A DNA stretch of 64,000 nt from Labilibaculum euxinicum. Its GTDB lineage: Bacteria > Bacteroidota > Bacteroidia > Bacteroidales > Marinifilaceae. Below are positions 8,294 through 17,632 of this stretch, piece after piece (positions within the stretch are counted from its first letter, which is position 1; every line of letters starts with the position of its first letter). The position numbers were made by a program, and so were the translations under genes. The stretch lies in assembly GCF_009795715.1 (NCBI RefSeq), contig NZ_WTCR01000012.1, positions 109,480 through 173,479 on the forward strand, given 5' to 3'. The notes beneath the pieces are model-generated. The model saw only the letters and a list, made by a program, of their open reading frames with translations. It was not told the DNA's origin and did no database searches.

Positions 8294-8367
8294 TGAACGC
8301 GGAGGGATTCGAACCCCCAACCTCTACGGCCGTAACGTAGTGCACTATCCAGTTATGCTACGCATCC
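8294..8367 (-). tRNA. tRNA-Arg(ACG), copy 2, intact
   Basis: Identical over 74 nt to the copy at 7586-7659 and folds the same way; anticodon ACG, discriminator A, no encoded CCA. The terminator hairpin lies at about 8266-8291 and a TATATTTG box 23 bases upstream. Confidence 0.95.
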
Positions 8368-8390
8368 ATGATTACCTCGGTAATGCGGTG

Positions 8391-8398
8391 CAAATATA
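8391..8398 (-). promoter_or_regulatory. promoter -7 box of tRNA-Arg copy 2
   Basis: TATATTTG on the minus strand followed by CACCGCATT, as in front of copy 1. No good TTG is found at the expected distance, so the -33 element is weak or absent. Confidence 0.5.
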
Positions 8399-8585
8399 GA
8401 TAAATTTTACATTTTGGGTCTATAAATAGGAGTCTTTTTTTAATAAAAATGAAACTTCAGAAAGAAGCTGGTATTAAAAAACTCTAAATCTTTTAGTTAG
8501 GATTTTAGTTGCGGTTTAAAAAAACTAAATTTACGTTATTCATGATTATTTTTTCATTGAATCGAGTATAATCCTTCAGGTTTTG

Positions 8586-8593
8586 TACTTTTG
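8586..8593 (+). promoter_or_regulatory. promoter -7 box for the AsmA-family gene
   Basis: TACTTTTG fits TAnnTTTG and lies 30 bases before the ATG at 8624. The nearest upstream TTG is 26 nt away, longer than usual. Confidence 0.4.
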
Positions 8594-8623
8594 TTATGTA
8601 AAACCATATAAATAAATGATATA

Positions 8624-11101
8624 ATGAAGAAGTTTCTAAAGTTTTTTGGAGGATTTGTAGTCTTGCTTTTAGCGCTGCTAATCATTTTACCCTTTTTCTT
8701 TAAAGATAAGATAATGGAGCGGGTAAAAACCGAAATTAATAATACGATAGATGCTAAGGTAGAAATAGGAGATTTGTCCTTATCGATGTTTAAAAAATTT
8801 CCAAACCTCTATGTTGAGCTTGAGAATGTAACTGTTGTTGGTAAAAATGAATTTTCAAATGACACTTTGGCTTCAGTTGGTAGTTTATATACTGCAGTTG
8901 ATTTGGGTTCAGCGTTGTCCGGTACTCAAATAAAAGTTGGGGCAATTGTGCTGGCCAACGCAAAAGTAAATGCTGTTGTTTTGGAATCGGGTAAAGCAAA
9001 TTGGGATATTGTAAAGGAATCTGATGAGGCAGTGGTGGAAGAGGAGACTGGCGAGGTTTCCGATTTTAAAGTGATTTTTGAAGAAGTGCGTATTGAAGAT
9101 TTCTTTTTGCGTTATGCGGATGCATCCATAAAAACTGTTCTTGTTGTAGATGATTTGGATTTGACGTTAAATGGTGATTTTACAGTGAAATCGACGAATT
9201 TGAATGTAAAATCGCAAATTACAGGAATTGATTTGGATTACGATGGCGTAAAATATTTGAAAAAGGCGAGTGTAACGCTTGATGCGGTTATTGGAGCTGA
9301 TCTTCAGAATATGATATTCACATTTAAAGAGAATAAACTAACCTTAAATGAACTAGTGTTCGGTATAGATGGAAATGTTGGAATGTTAGAGGATGGTTAT
9401 AGTCTGGATCTGAAAATGAATGCTCAGGAGGCAGATTTTAAAACCTTGCTTTCAATGGTTCCTGATGTATTCAAAGCCGATCTTAAAGGATTGGAGACTA
9501 ACGGAACTCTGGCATTAACAGCTTTCGTAAAAGGGGATTATAAAGAAGATTATATGCCGTCATTTGGTGCTAAACTAGCAGTTGATAAGGCTACTCTAAA
9601 ATATCCTGATCTCAAAGAATCGATTAACAATATTACCATAAATGCAGAAGTAAAACATCCGGGAGGAGATCTGGATTTATTGACAGCTGATGTAAATTCA
9701 TTTCATTTTGAGGTTGCCAACAATCCATTCGATGCAGAAATCCATGTAAAAAATCCAATATCCGATCCTTACATGAATGGTTTATTCAAAGGAGTGATTG
9801 ATTTTGCCAAAATTCGCCATGCAATCCCAATGGATAGCATTAAAATTACAGGCATCGTAACTTCTGATGTTAGTTTTAGCGGAAAGATGTCTGCTATAGA
9901 AAAGGAGGAATATGAAAAAATTACGACCAAAGGGGATGTGAAATTGAAAAACTTCGAATTCTTAACTCCTGATTTTCCGCAGGGAATTAAGATCATAAGT
10001 TCTGTTCTGAATTTTACGCCAAAATACATCAGCCTGACTTCTTTTAACTCCAAAATTGGATTTTCGGATATTCAGTTAACTGGAAAAATAGAGGACTATA
10101 TCCCTTACGTTTTAAAAGATAAAGTTTTAAAAGGAAACTTCATTTTGAGTTCAAATTTATTTGATATAAATGAATTTATGACTGAGGAAGAGGATGCAAA
10201 AGCAGTTTCGGATACAATTCCATTAAGCGTGATTGAAATTCCGGCTAATTTAGACTTAAAATTGGTTTCTTCGATGAAACTGATACGGTTCGATAAAATG
10301 AATATCGAAAATATGAAGGGACTAATTGTTGTTAAAAATGCTAAAGCACAGTTAACTGACTTATCCATGGATATGTTAAAAGGCTCGATGACAATGAATG
10401 GTTCCTACAATACTAAGAATATTCAGAAACCAGCCATTGATTTTGGTTTGGATGTGAAGGATTTTGATATCAATTCAGCATACGGATCATTAAGCATGAT
10501 TAAAAAGATGCTCCCAATTGCTATGAATTGTTCCGGTAAGATGTCATCCGATTTAAAGATTACATCTTTGCTTGATCAGGAAATGAATCCGGTAATGAAT
10601 ACATTGAATGGAAATGGAGCAATTCATTCCAAAATGATTGTGATAAAAGATAATAAAGCTTTCGACGCCTTAGCTGCAGCATTAAAAAATGACAAATACA
10701 AACGGATTTCGATAACTCAATTCGATATGAATTTTGTAATTACTGATGGAAACGTGGAGGTAAAGCCGTTTGAAGCTAAAGTTGCAGGACATCCGGCACA
10801 AATTTACGGAACTCAGTCTGTTGATGGAAAATTGAATTTTACCATGGATATGAAATTGCCAAAAGATGAGTTGGGCAAAGAGGTAAATCAGTATTTCGAT
10901 AAATTACCTGGTTTCGATGAAGTTAAAGAGCTTGATGTTGCTGTGAAGATTACTGGTACGGTTGATAATCCAAATGTGAAGCTTGATTTAAGTAAAGCAA
11001 TTAAGCAGGCTCAGCAGGCCGTGGCCAAAGAGTTGGAACGACGGGCCAAGAAAGAATTGGAAAAGAAAGGGAAGGATTTACTGAAGAAATTATTTAAGTA
11101 G
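8624..11101 (+). CDS. AsmA-family inner-membrane-anchored periplasmic protein
   Basis: An 825-residue protein with one N-terminal transmembrane helix (about residues 6-28, KFFGGFVVLLLALLIILPFF) and the rest expected in the periplasm. The AsmA layout is clear: after the anchor comes RVKTEINNTIDAKVEIGDLSLSMF, then long beta-rich repeats with alternating hydrophobic residues, and a C-terminal AsmA-type domain (MDMKLPKDELGKEVNQYFDKLPGF) before a Lys/Glu helix. AsmA/TamB-like proteins form repeating-beta-groove structures implicated in lipid transfer or outer-membrane assembly; this role is inferred. It is a single-gene unit, with its own promoter box and a terminator at 11131. The start has no Shine-Dalgarno, normal for the phylum. 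Confidence 0.85.
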   Translation: MKKFLKFFGGFVVLLLALLIILPFFFKDKIMERVKTEINNTIDAKVEIGDLSLSMFKKFPNLYVELENVTVVGKNEFSNDTLASVGSLYTAVDLGSALSGTQIKVGAIVLANAKVNAVVLESGKANWDIVKESDEAVVEEETGEVSDFKVIFEEVRIEDFFLRYADASIKTVLVVDDLDLTLNGDFTVKSTNLNVKSQITGIDLDYDGVKYLKKASVTLDAVIGADLQNMIFTFKENKLTLNELVFGIDGNVGMLEDGYSLDLKMNAQEADFKTLLSMVPDVFKADLKGLETNGTLALTAFVKGDYKEDYMPSFGAKLAVDKATLKYPDLKESINNITINAEVKHPGGDLDLLTADVNSFHFEVANNPFDAEIHVKNPISDPYMNGLFKGVIDFAKIRHAIPMDSIKITGIVTSDVSFSGKMSAIEKEEYEKITTKGDVKLKNFEFLTPDFPQGIKIISSVLNFTPKYISLTSFNSKIGFSDIQLTGKIEDYIPYVLKDKVLKGNFILSSNLFDINEFMTEEEDAKAVSDTIPLSVIEIPANLDLKLVSSMKLIRFDKMNIENMKGLIVVKNAKAQLTDLSMDMLKGSMTMNGSYNTKNIQKPAIDFGLDVKDFDINSAYGSLSMIKKMLPIAMNCSGKMSSDLKITSLLDQEMNPVMNTLNGNGAIHSKMIVIKDNKAFDALAAALKNDKYKRISITQFDMNFVITDGNVEVKPFEAKVAGHPAQIYGTQSVDGKLNFTMDMKLPKDELGKEVNQYFDKLPGFDEVKELDVAVKITGTVDNPNVKLDLSKAIKQAQQAVAKELERRAKKELEKKGKDLLKKLFK

Positions 11102-11130
11102 ATTAAGAATTTCTGAAAAAAGAATATGTG

Positions 11131-11160
11131 AAGGAGGGATCTGATATTCCTCCTTTTTAT
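11131..11160 (+). terminator. hairpin terminator of the AsmA-family gene
   Basis: AAGGAGGGA (11131-11139) pairs with TTCCTCCTT (11147-11155) and is followed by TTTTAT, 30 bases after the stop codon. Confidence 0.8.
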
Positions 11161-11207
11161 GATGTTTTTAAGAGATTTGTATTCAAACAAACAAGAGTTT
11201 TCTCATG

Positions 11208-11265
11208 AAAAAAGGGATGGCAACCACTCCATCCCTTCTCTAATTCACTTTATAACCTGAATTTT
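11208..11265. repeat. first copy of a GGATGG-hairpin repeat
   Basis: AAGGGATGG..CCATCCCTT forms a hairpin around CAACCACT. The sequence after it (TTCACTTTATAACCTGAA) is shared with the copy at about 11366-11425, so the similarity extends beyond a simple terminator. Gene-free region 11102-11508 holds these two copies and the AsmA terminator. Confidence 0.6.
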
Positions 11266-11365
11266 CAATTGAGAATTCAACTTAAATATAGGAATAAATT
11301 TTTTATTGTCAAGTAATTGATAAATATATTGATAATTTACGATGAAAAATACTAATTATTGGACA

Positions 11366-11425
11366 ACAAAAAAGGATGGTAACCACCCCATCCTTTTTTA
11401 ATCTATTCACTTTAAACCTTAAAAA
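11366..11425. repeat. second copy of the GGATGG-hairpin repeat
   Basis: AAAGGATGG..CCATCCTTTTTT around TAACCACC, followed by ATTCACTTTAAACCTTAA, parallels the copy 160 bp to the left. On either strand the stem is flanked by A/T runs, so it can act as a terminator for the TolC gene on the minus strand. Confidence 0.6.
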
Positions 11426-11508
11426 CGGAAACCGTTTTGCTACTTCTACGCTAAGGGTTTCAAAAAAGTTATACGAAAAGTGATATTTTTAATGGATCTA
11501 CATAAGTA

Positions 11509-12684
11509 TTAAAGTAGATATCTTAGTATCTTAGCCTTGTTGATGTTGTATTCATGTTCAATTTCAAGATAAGTATCGAAACTTTCGTAGTAGTAAATGC
11601 TCTCCATAAGATACTCAATTCCAGATATTTCGCCGAAATCAAGAGCCTTGCGCAAAAGAGAATCATATTTCTTTTCCGCAAATACATTTTGATAATCGGA
11701 AAGACTGGATTTTAGACTGAAAAAAGTTTGAAAAAGTTTCTCATATTCATTTTCTTTCTCCGTTTTCTCGAAGGACAGCTCTTCTTTTCGGAACAGTTCC
11801 ATTAGTTTTGCCTGCTTTACTTTGTTTTTATTTTCCCACAAAGGAATGCTGATTCCGAGTTTCATACCGTTGGCTTCTTTCATCAAATCTGAACCTAAAT
11901 AGCGATATCCGATTGATATCTTAGGAAGAGAATTTGTTTTTACCAAAGAAGTTTCTTTCGAAGCCATCTGTTCATTTGCTCTTAGTTGGTTTAAGTAAGG
12001 ATCGGTGGTTACAGCATTTGCAAGTAGAAGTTTAGTGTCCTCGTCCATACTCACAACAGGATACTCAAGGTCATTTAAATTCAGTTCCAAACCTCCATTC
12101 TGCTTTTGTAAATCTTTTTTTAGATTGGATATTTTGTTTCGAACCAGTTGCAGCTGATTTTTTGTGTTAAGAGCCAGCATTCTAATTTTATTAACCTCTA
12201 GAATATTGGCATCTCCTTCTTGTAACCTCTTCTCAAAAAAGCGTGTTAATTTTTCAGCATTATCCAATCTTGTACTCAACTCTATATTTTGTTTGTTTCG
12301 GTAAATAAGCTCAAAACAAATCAATTCTGTTTCCAGTAAAATGTCTTGTCTTACTTTTGCCTGTATATTTTTCAGATTGGTTATTTTCTCATCCCTAAGC
12401 TGATTTTTGTAGATATAGCTGGTTGGAAAATCAAAACTCTGACTTACCAAAATTTCGTAGGGTTTGCCTTCCTGCGAAGAAAAACTTTTTTCCCATTCCA
12501 ATTCAGGATTGGCCAAATTATTTTGAGACCGTATTCCTAATTTTTGTGCTTCCAAATATTGCTGATGTGCTTGAAGTTTTGGATTGTTTTTTTCAACTTC
12601 CTGCAAAATTCTCTGAACAGAGGATTGAGCCATTGCCTGAAAGCTCAATCCTGTTATGACGATGATTAATAATTTTCTAAGCAT
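11509..12684 (-). CDS. TolC-family outer-membrane efflux protein of the metal RND system
   Basis: A 391-residue protein with a signal peptide (MLRKLLIIVITGLSFQAMAQ) and the long heptad-rich helices of TolC/CzcC-type channels, for example the AQKLGIRSQNNLANPELEWE and ERRLQEGDANILEVNKIRM-like stretches; two structural repeats are recognisable. It should form the trimeric outer-membrane duct of the tripartite pump. Its ATG overlaps the end of the RND gene by 8 bp, so translation is coupled. It is the last gene of the four-gene unit. Confidence 0.9.
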   Translation of the reverse strand: MLRKLLIIVITGLSFQAMAQSSVQRILQEVEKNNPKLQAHQQYLEAQKLGIRSQNNLANPELEWEKSFSSQEGKPYEILVSQSFDFPTSYIYKNQLRDEKITNLKNIQAKVRQDILLETELICFELIYRNKQNIELSTRLDNAEKLTRFFEKRLQEGDANILEVNKIRMLALNTKNQLQLVRNKISNLKKDLQKQNGGLELNLNDLEYPVVSMDEDTKLLLANAVTTDPYLNQLRANEQMASKETSLVKTNSLPKISIGYRYLGSDLMKEANGMKLGISIPLWENKNKVKQAKLMELFRKEELSFEKTEKENEYEKLFQTFFSLKSSLSDYQNVFAEKKYDSLLRKALDFGEISGIEYLMESIYYYESFDTYLEIEHEYNINKAKILRYLL

Positions 12685-15600
12685 TTCCTTTGTTTTTAGT
12701 GTTCAGTAAGAGATACACGATTGGAATAATATAAATATTCAGTAGGGTAGAACTCAATAGTCCACCCAGAATAACAACTGCCATCGGACTTTGAATTTCA
12801 TTTCCCGGCTGATCACCAGCTATTGCCATTGGAATTAAAGCCAGTGCTGCTGTCAATGCTGTCATTAAAATAGGACTCAATCGGTGAACAGATCCCTGAA
12901 CGATAATATCCTTAATTTCCAGTCCCTTTTTCTTCATGCTCTGGTAGTTAGAGATAAGTAAAATACCATTTCGTGTAGCAATACCAAACAGAGTGATGAA
13001 TCCAATTATTGCTGGAATACTAAGCATTCCAGAGGTGAAATAAATTGTAAAAACACCTCCAATAAGCGCCAAGGGTAAATTCAATAAAATGATACCCGCC
13101 AGTTGAGTACTTCTAAATTCCTGAAATAGCAGAAGGAAAATAATCAGAAAACTGAACATTGATGCGATCATTAAAACCCGGGAAGCTTTGGCTTCACTTT
13201 CAAACTGTCCGCCGTACTCAATTCTATAACTTTCAGGTGATTTTATGTCTTGTTCAACTTTGTTCTGAATATCAGTAACAACACTGCGAAGATCACGATC
13301 GGCAACATTGGCAGAAACAACCAGCTTGCGTTGAACATTTTCGCGGTGAATGGTATTTGGACCCGATAGCGATTGAATTTCGGCTACATAACTAAAAGGG
13401 ATTTTCTTTCCATCCCATGTATCAATCAAGGCATTTTGAATGGCATCATAACTACCACGGTTTTCTTCGTTGTACTTTACCACCAAATCGAAAGCCCTGA
13501 TTCCTTCAAACACATCCGAAACTTTCGATCCGGCAAATGCTACATGAATAAATTCAGAGAATTGAGCAATTGAAATTCCATATTTAGCCAGCATATCGCG
13601 TTTTGGCAAAATTCGGATTTGCGGAATTTCTACTTGCTGTTCTACATTCACATCCACAACACCTGCTATTGGAGAGATTGATGCTTTGATATCATTTGCC
13701 AGCTTGAACATTAAATTTAAATCATCACCAAAAATCTTGATCGCAATATTGGCTTTAGTGCCGGAAAGTATATGATCTATTCTGTGTCCTAAGGGTTGTC
13801 CTATGGCGAAATTAACGCCTGAGATATGACTCAATTTTTCACGGACTTCCAGAAGGAATTCAGATTTGGTTCTTTCTGTCAATGTAAAAGGCACTTCAAT
13901 TTCAGAAGTATTGACACCAAACGAATGTTCATCCAACTCAGATCGGCCTGTTCGTCGGGCTGTTAAACTGATTTCAGGAATTGTTCTTAAGGCATCTTCG
14001 GCCAAAACTTTAATCTTGTTCGATTCTTCCAAAGAAATTCCCGGTTTGGTGATCGCTGTAATGGTTAGAGAGCCTTCGTTGAATTCAGGAAGGAAATTTC
14101 TGCCTAATCCCGAAAGGATAAAAATGGAAACAACAAACAGGAGGGCAGCACTTCCCAATATCCATTTTTTATATTGCAAGGCTTTCCCGAGAGAATGGCC
14201 ATACCATTTGTTTAAATGAGCAACCAACCAGCTTTCTTTGTTCTTTCTGTCGAGCATTTTATTGCTGGTGAGCATGAAGCTGCACAAAACAGGAGTGAGA
14301 GTAAGCGCAACAACCAATGAAGCAAAAAGAGAAACGATAAACGCAATGCCAAGTGGCTGAAGCATTCGGCCTTCCATACCACTTAGGAAAAATAAAGGCA
14401 AAAAAGCAGCAATAATAATAAAGGTTGCATTGATAATGGATGAACGAATTTCGCAGGATGCAGAGTAAACGATTTTAATTGGTTTTTTTCTCTGTTCCTT
14501 TGGTAAAAGATGATTTTGCCTGAGTCGTTTGTAAACATTTTCCACATCAATAATTGCATCATCAACCAAATCACCAACAGCAATGGCCATACCACCTAAA
14601 GTCATGGTGTTTATGGTAATGCCCAGAAATTTGAGGGTGATCATGGTTACCAAAAGCGAAATCGGAATGGCCAAAAGCGAAATTACAGTGGTTCTGTAGT
14701 TCATCAGAAATACCAATAAAATCACGATTACAAAAATGGAACCTTCCATCAGTGCTTTTTTTACATTTCCGATGGAAGAATTGATGAAATCTGCCTGACG
14801 GAAAATGTGCGTATTTACCGTAACTCCTTCGGGCAGTGATTTTGATAATTCTGCAATAGACTGATCCAATTTTTCGGTCAGCTTTAGTGTATTGATGCCT
14901 GGTTGCTTTTTTACAGTTAGCAAGACTGCCTGCTCACTGTTAATGGTTCCCAAACCAATTTTTGGCGCAGCGGCAGCCTTAACTTCAGCAATATCACTAA
15001 TTCGAACAGGAATATTGTTGTACATTTTCACAACAGAGTTCCCAAGTTCTTTAAAATCTGATGTGCGGGCAATTCCTCTAATGTTATAATGGTTTCCGTA
15101 TTCGTTGATAAATCCACCGGCAGAATTCTGGTTGGTAGAGCGGGCTGCCTTCATTAATTCATCAATACTAACTTTGTAATACCTCATTTTTTGAGGATTG
15201 GCCAAGATCTGATATTGTTTGAATTCGCCGCCGATTACAACAACCTGTGCAACCCCGTTAATCGCCAGCAAATGCGGACGAATGGTCCAGTCAGCCAAAG
15301 TTCTTAGTTCCATTGGAGAAATGCTGTCCGATTGCAGTCCAATCATTAAGACTTCTCCCATAATTGATGATTGAGGAGCCAAACTAGGATTTCCAGCTCC
15401 TTCGGGCAAGCTTTCGGAAACTGCTAACAGCTTCTCGCTCACAATTTGCCGGGCTTTGTAAATGTCGGTTCCCCATTCGAATTCGATCCATACGATGGAG
15501 AATCCTGCTGATGATGAGGAACGTAAGCGTCTGACATTAGTAGCTCCGTTAACAGCAGTTTCAATAGGGAAGGTGACCAGTTTTTCAACTTCTTCGGGAG

Positions 15601-15769
15601 CCATTCCATGAGCTTCTGTCATAACTACCACGGTTGGGGCAGTCAGATCGGGAAACACATCCACATCCATGTTTGCTGTTGTATAACCACCACCTAAAAT
15701 TAGGAGGATGGATACAAACAGCACAAGAATACGATTGTGTAATGCATATTGTATGATTTTATTTAACAC
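12677..15769 (-). CDS. heavy-metal efflux RND permease (CusA/CzcA type)
   Basis: A 1030-residue inner-membrane proton/metal antiporter. It has the RND plan of one N-terminal helix, a large periplasmic loop, six helices, a second large loop and five final helices. Family markers include GGGYTTANMDVDVFPDLTAP near the N-terminus, AVGDLVDDAIIDVENVYKRL in TM4 (paired acidic residues for proton relay) and GFITLFGIATRNGILLISNY near the C-terminus. The heavy-metal (HME) subfamily is indicated by NMDVDVFPDLTAPTV and the neighbours; the exact metal (Cu/Ag versus Co/Zn/Cd) cannot be decided. It lies between the adaptor (80 bp upstream) and TolC (8-bp overlap). Confidence 0.93.
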   Translation of the reverse strand: MLNKIIQYALHNRILVLFVSILLILGGGYTTANMDVDVFPDLTAPTVVVMTEAHGMAPEEVEKLVTFPIETAVNGATNVRRLRSSSSAGFSIVWIEFEWGTDIYKARQIVSEKLLAVSESLPEGAGNPSLAPQSSIMGEVLMIGLQSDSISPMELRTLADWTIRPHLLAINGVAQVVVIGGEFKQYQILANPQKMRYYKVSIDELMKAARSTNQNSAGGFINEYGNHYNIRGIARTSDFKELGNSVVKMYNNIPVRISDIAEVKAAAAPKIGLGTINSEQAVLLTVKKQPGINTLKLTEKLDQSIAELSKSLPEGVTVNTHIFRQADFINSSIGNVKKALMEGSIFVIVILLVFLMNYRTTVISLLAIPISLLVTMITLKFLGITINTMTLGGMAIAVGDLVDDAIIDVENVYKRLRQNHLLPKEQRKKPIKIVYSASCEIRSSIINATFIIIAAFLPLFFLSGMEGRMLQPLGIAFIVSLFASLVVALTLTPVLCSFMLTSNKMLDRKNKESWLVAHLNKWYGHSLGKALQYKKWILGSAALLFVVSIFILSGLGRNFLPEFNEGSLTITAITKPGISLEESNKIKVLAEDALRTIPEISLTARRTGRSELDEHSFGVNTSEIEVPFTLTERTKSEFLLEVREKLSHISGVNFAIGQPLGHRIDHILSGTKANIAIKIFGDDLNLMFKLANDIKASISPIAGVVDVNVEQQVEIPQIRILPKRDMLAKYGISIAQFSEFIHVAFAGSKVSDVFEGIRAFDLVVKYNEENRGSYDAIQNALIDTWDGKKIPFSYVAEIQSLSGPNTIHRENVQRKLVVSANVADRDLRSVVTDIQNKVEQDIKSPESYRIEYGGQFESEAKASRVLMIASMFSFLIIFLLLFQEFRSTQLAGIILLNLPLALIGGVFTIYFTSGMLSIPAIIGFITLFGIATRNGILLISNYQSMKKKGLEIKDIIVQGSVHRLSPILMTALTAALALIPMAIAGDQPGNEIQSPMAVVILGGLLSSTLLNIYIIPIVYLLLNTKNKGNA

Positions 15770-15848
15770 GATAGTTTATTTTAAATTTTTTGTATCAGTT
15801 TTAGTTAAGCCTGCTTTCTTGTTCATTCCTAAACACTTGCATCAAAAT

Positions 15849-17372
15849 TTAATGCTCGTGCGTGTGTGCGGGCAATGCACCTGCCATTGAGGCAAGTTTT
15901 ACAAAATAAGCACCCTTGCTTACAACACGCTCGCCGGCTTTAAGTCCTGAAGTAATTTCTACTTCCTGACCGTTACTAATACCAATAGTTACAAATCGTT
16001 TTTCGAAGCTTTCGCCGGATAATTGCACAAACACATATTTTAGTCCCTGATCTTCCAGAACAGCTGACTTTTCGATATGAAGAACATTTGATGATCTTTC
16101 TGATTTCAGATAAACTTCAACAAACGATCCGGCGTATAAATCCGAAGTCAAATCCAGTTCAAAATACAGAGGTGTTGTATAATCATCTTCGTGTATGTCT
16201 TTACCGTAGGCGATTAATCTTCCGTTCAGCTTTTCTGTATCGAATATTTGTTCGTTATACGGTAATTTAAAGTTTGCTGATTTAATGTGTTTCAATTGCT
16301 GAAGGTGTTTCTGATACACATCTGCTTTTAGTAATAATTTAGATCCCTGATCAATTTTAGCCAATACATCTCCTTTTTCAACATACTGTCCTTCGTTCAC
16401 ATAAACATCACAAATAAATCCGCTGACAGGCGAAGCAATTAAAAAACCATTCGAATTGTAATCTTTATTGATGCTCTCGTAATTTACGCTTGCATTCTCG
16501 AAATTGCTTTTTGCTTCCACAAAATCTTTTTCGGATATAATTTGATCTTCGTGTAGTGTTTTAGCTCTTTCGAAAGATGATTTTGCCTTTTCCAGATTGG
16601 TTTTTGCCTCGGTAAATTGAGTGGAAATATTATTACCGGCCAAACCGTTTCCCGAAAGATTGAATATCGGATCGTTCTTTTTAATGGTTTTGCCGGGAAC
16701 AAGATCCTGCGATTGAAAATGAACGATACCACTGCTTTTGGCTACAATTTGCTTTTCCATATTAACAGATGGAAGTAAAATTCCGGTTGTTTTAATGATT
16801 TGCTGAAAAGGACTCAATTTAGCTTCAGAAGTCGCAAAATCGATTTTCCAGGCTTGCTCTTTCAGAAAATTTATTCCTTCGGCGGTTTCAGGTGTTTCTG
16901 CCAATTCTGCCTCTTCGTGATCTTTATAAACATGAATATTTTTAGCTGAGAATTGTTCTTTCCCATATTTCGATTCAATATCAAATACGAGAGTGTAGAC
17001 TCCTGCTTCTTTTGCCTGTACATTTGGAGTAAATATCCCTTCTCTCGCCGGTGCTTCTACTGTTTGACGAACTACTTTTCCCTCTTTTATCAAGCTAACG
17101 GTTAACTTTCCTTCTGTGTATGGTTTGTAGCTTTCCAAATTGGTGAAGTGAGTTAAAAATTGACTTGTATGTCCCAACATTAAAGTAGGAAACTCTACAA
17201 ATAGTTCCGTTTTATCATTAAATAAGGTCAGGCTTTCTGTGGCATGATCTTCGTGAGCTTCCGTTTCAGCAGAATGATTGTGACCTTCGTGATCGGTATT
17301 TGAACTTTCTGAAGAATGACATGCGCTTAATAGCATTGATAAGCAAAAGCTTATCCAGATATATTGTTTCAT
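15849..17372 (-). CDS. metal RND efflux periplasmic adaptor lipoprotein (CusB/CzcB type) with His-rich N-terminus
   Basis: A 507-residue membrane-fusion protein. The start MKQYIWISFCLSMLLSAC gives a lipoprotein signal (Cys18), followed by a histidine-rich segment (DHEGHNHSAETEAHEDHA) that can bind metal. Next is a ~130-residue beta domain (about residues 45-150), then the barrel-sandwich hybrid (GIVHFQSQDLVPGKTIKK ... FICDVYVNEGQYVEKGDVLAK) interrupted by a coiled coil (about 265-305, TEAKTNLEKAKSSFERAKTL), a beta barrel, and a C-terminal His-containing tail (PAHTHEH). It bridges the RND pump and TolC and may deliver metal to the pump. Upstream and downstream genes are in the same direction. 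Confidence 0.9.
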   Translation of the reverse strand: MKQYIWISFCLSMLLSACHSSESSNTDHEGHNHSAETEAHEDHATESLTLFNDKTELFVEFPTLMLGHTSQFLTHFTNLESYKPYTEGKLTVSLIKEGKVVRQTVEAPAREGIFTPNVQAKEAGVYTLVFDIESKYGKEQFSAKNIHVYKDHEEAELAETPETAEGINFLKEQAWKIDFATSEAKLSPFQQIIKTTGILLPSVNMEKQIVAKSSGIVHFQSQDLVPGKTIKKNDPIFNLSGNGLAGNNISTQFTEAKTNLEKAKSSFERAKTLHEDQIISEKDFVEAKSNFENASVNYESINKDYNSNGFLIASPVSGFICDVYVNEGQYVEKGDVLAKIDQGSKLLLKADVYQKHLQQLKHIKSANFKLPYNEQIFDTEKLNGRLIAYGKDIHEDDYTTPLYFELDLTSDLYAGSFVEVYLKSERSSNVLHIEKSAVLEDQGLKYVFVQLSGESFEKRFVTIGISNGQEVEITSGLKAGERVVSKGAYFVKLASMAGALPAHTHEH

Positions 17373-17429
17373 TGTATTTGTATTTTGTATGATACCAAAT
17401 TCACCTTAAAATAAGTCGATAGAATGCCG

Positions 17430-17446
17430 TCCCGAATGCATTGGGA
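17430..17446. repeat. REP-like palindrome, imperfect
   Basis: TCCCGAATGCATTGGGA is a near-palindrome of the same design as TCCCGAAAGCTTTCGGGA at 59692-59709. It lies between the adaptor and the His-rich gene; it is not followed by a T-tract. Confidence 0.5.
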
Positions 17447-17632
17447 TTGCACAGATAGAAATTATTTTAAAAAAGAATCGGTTTTACAGCATAAAACAAG
17501 TGTTTGTAACATTGGTCTTATTGCAGATTTGTGAGTTTTTTATACCGTTAATTATTGGGTATATCGATTATCTCAATAGAGTTCAGTCCATTGGATAGTC
17601 TGCCTGCTGATAATTTGGAACTATCAGTATGC

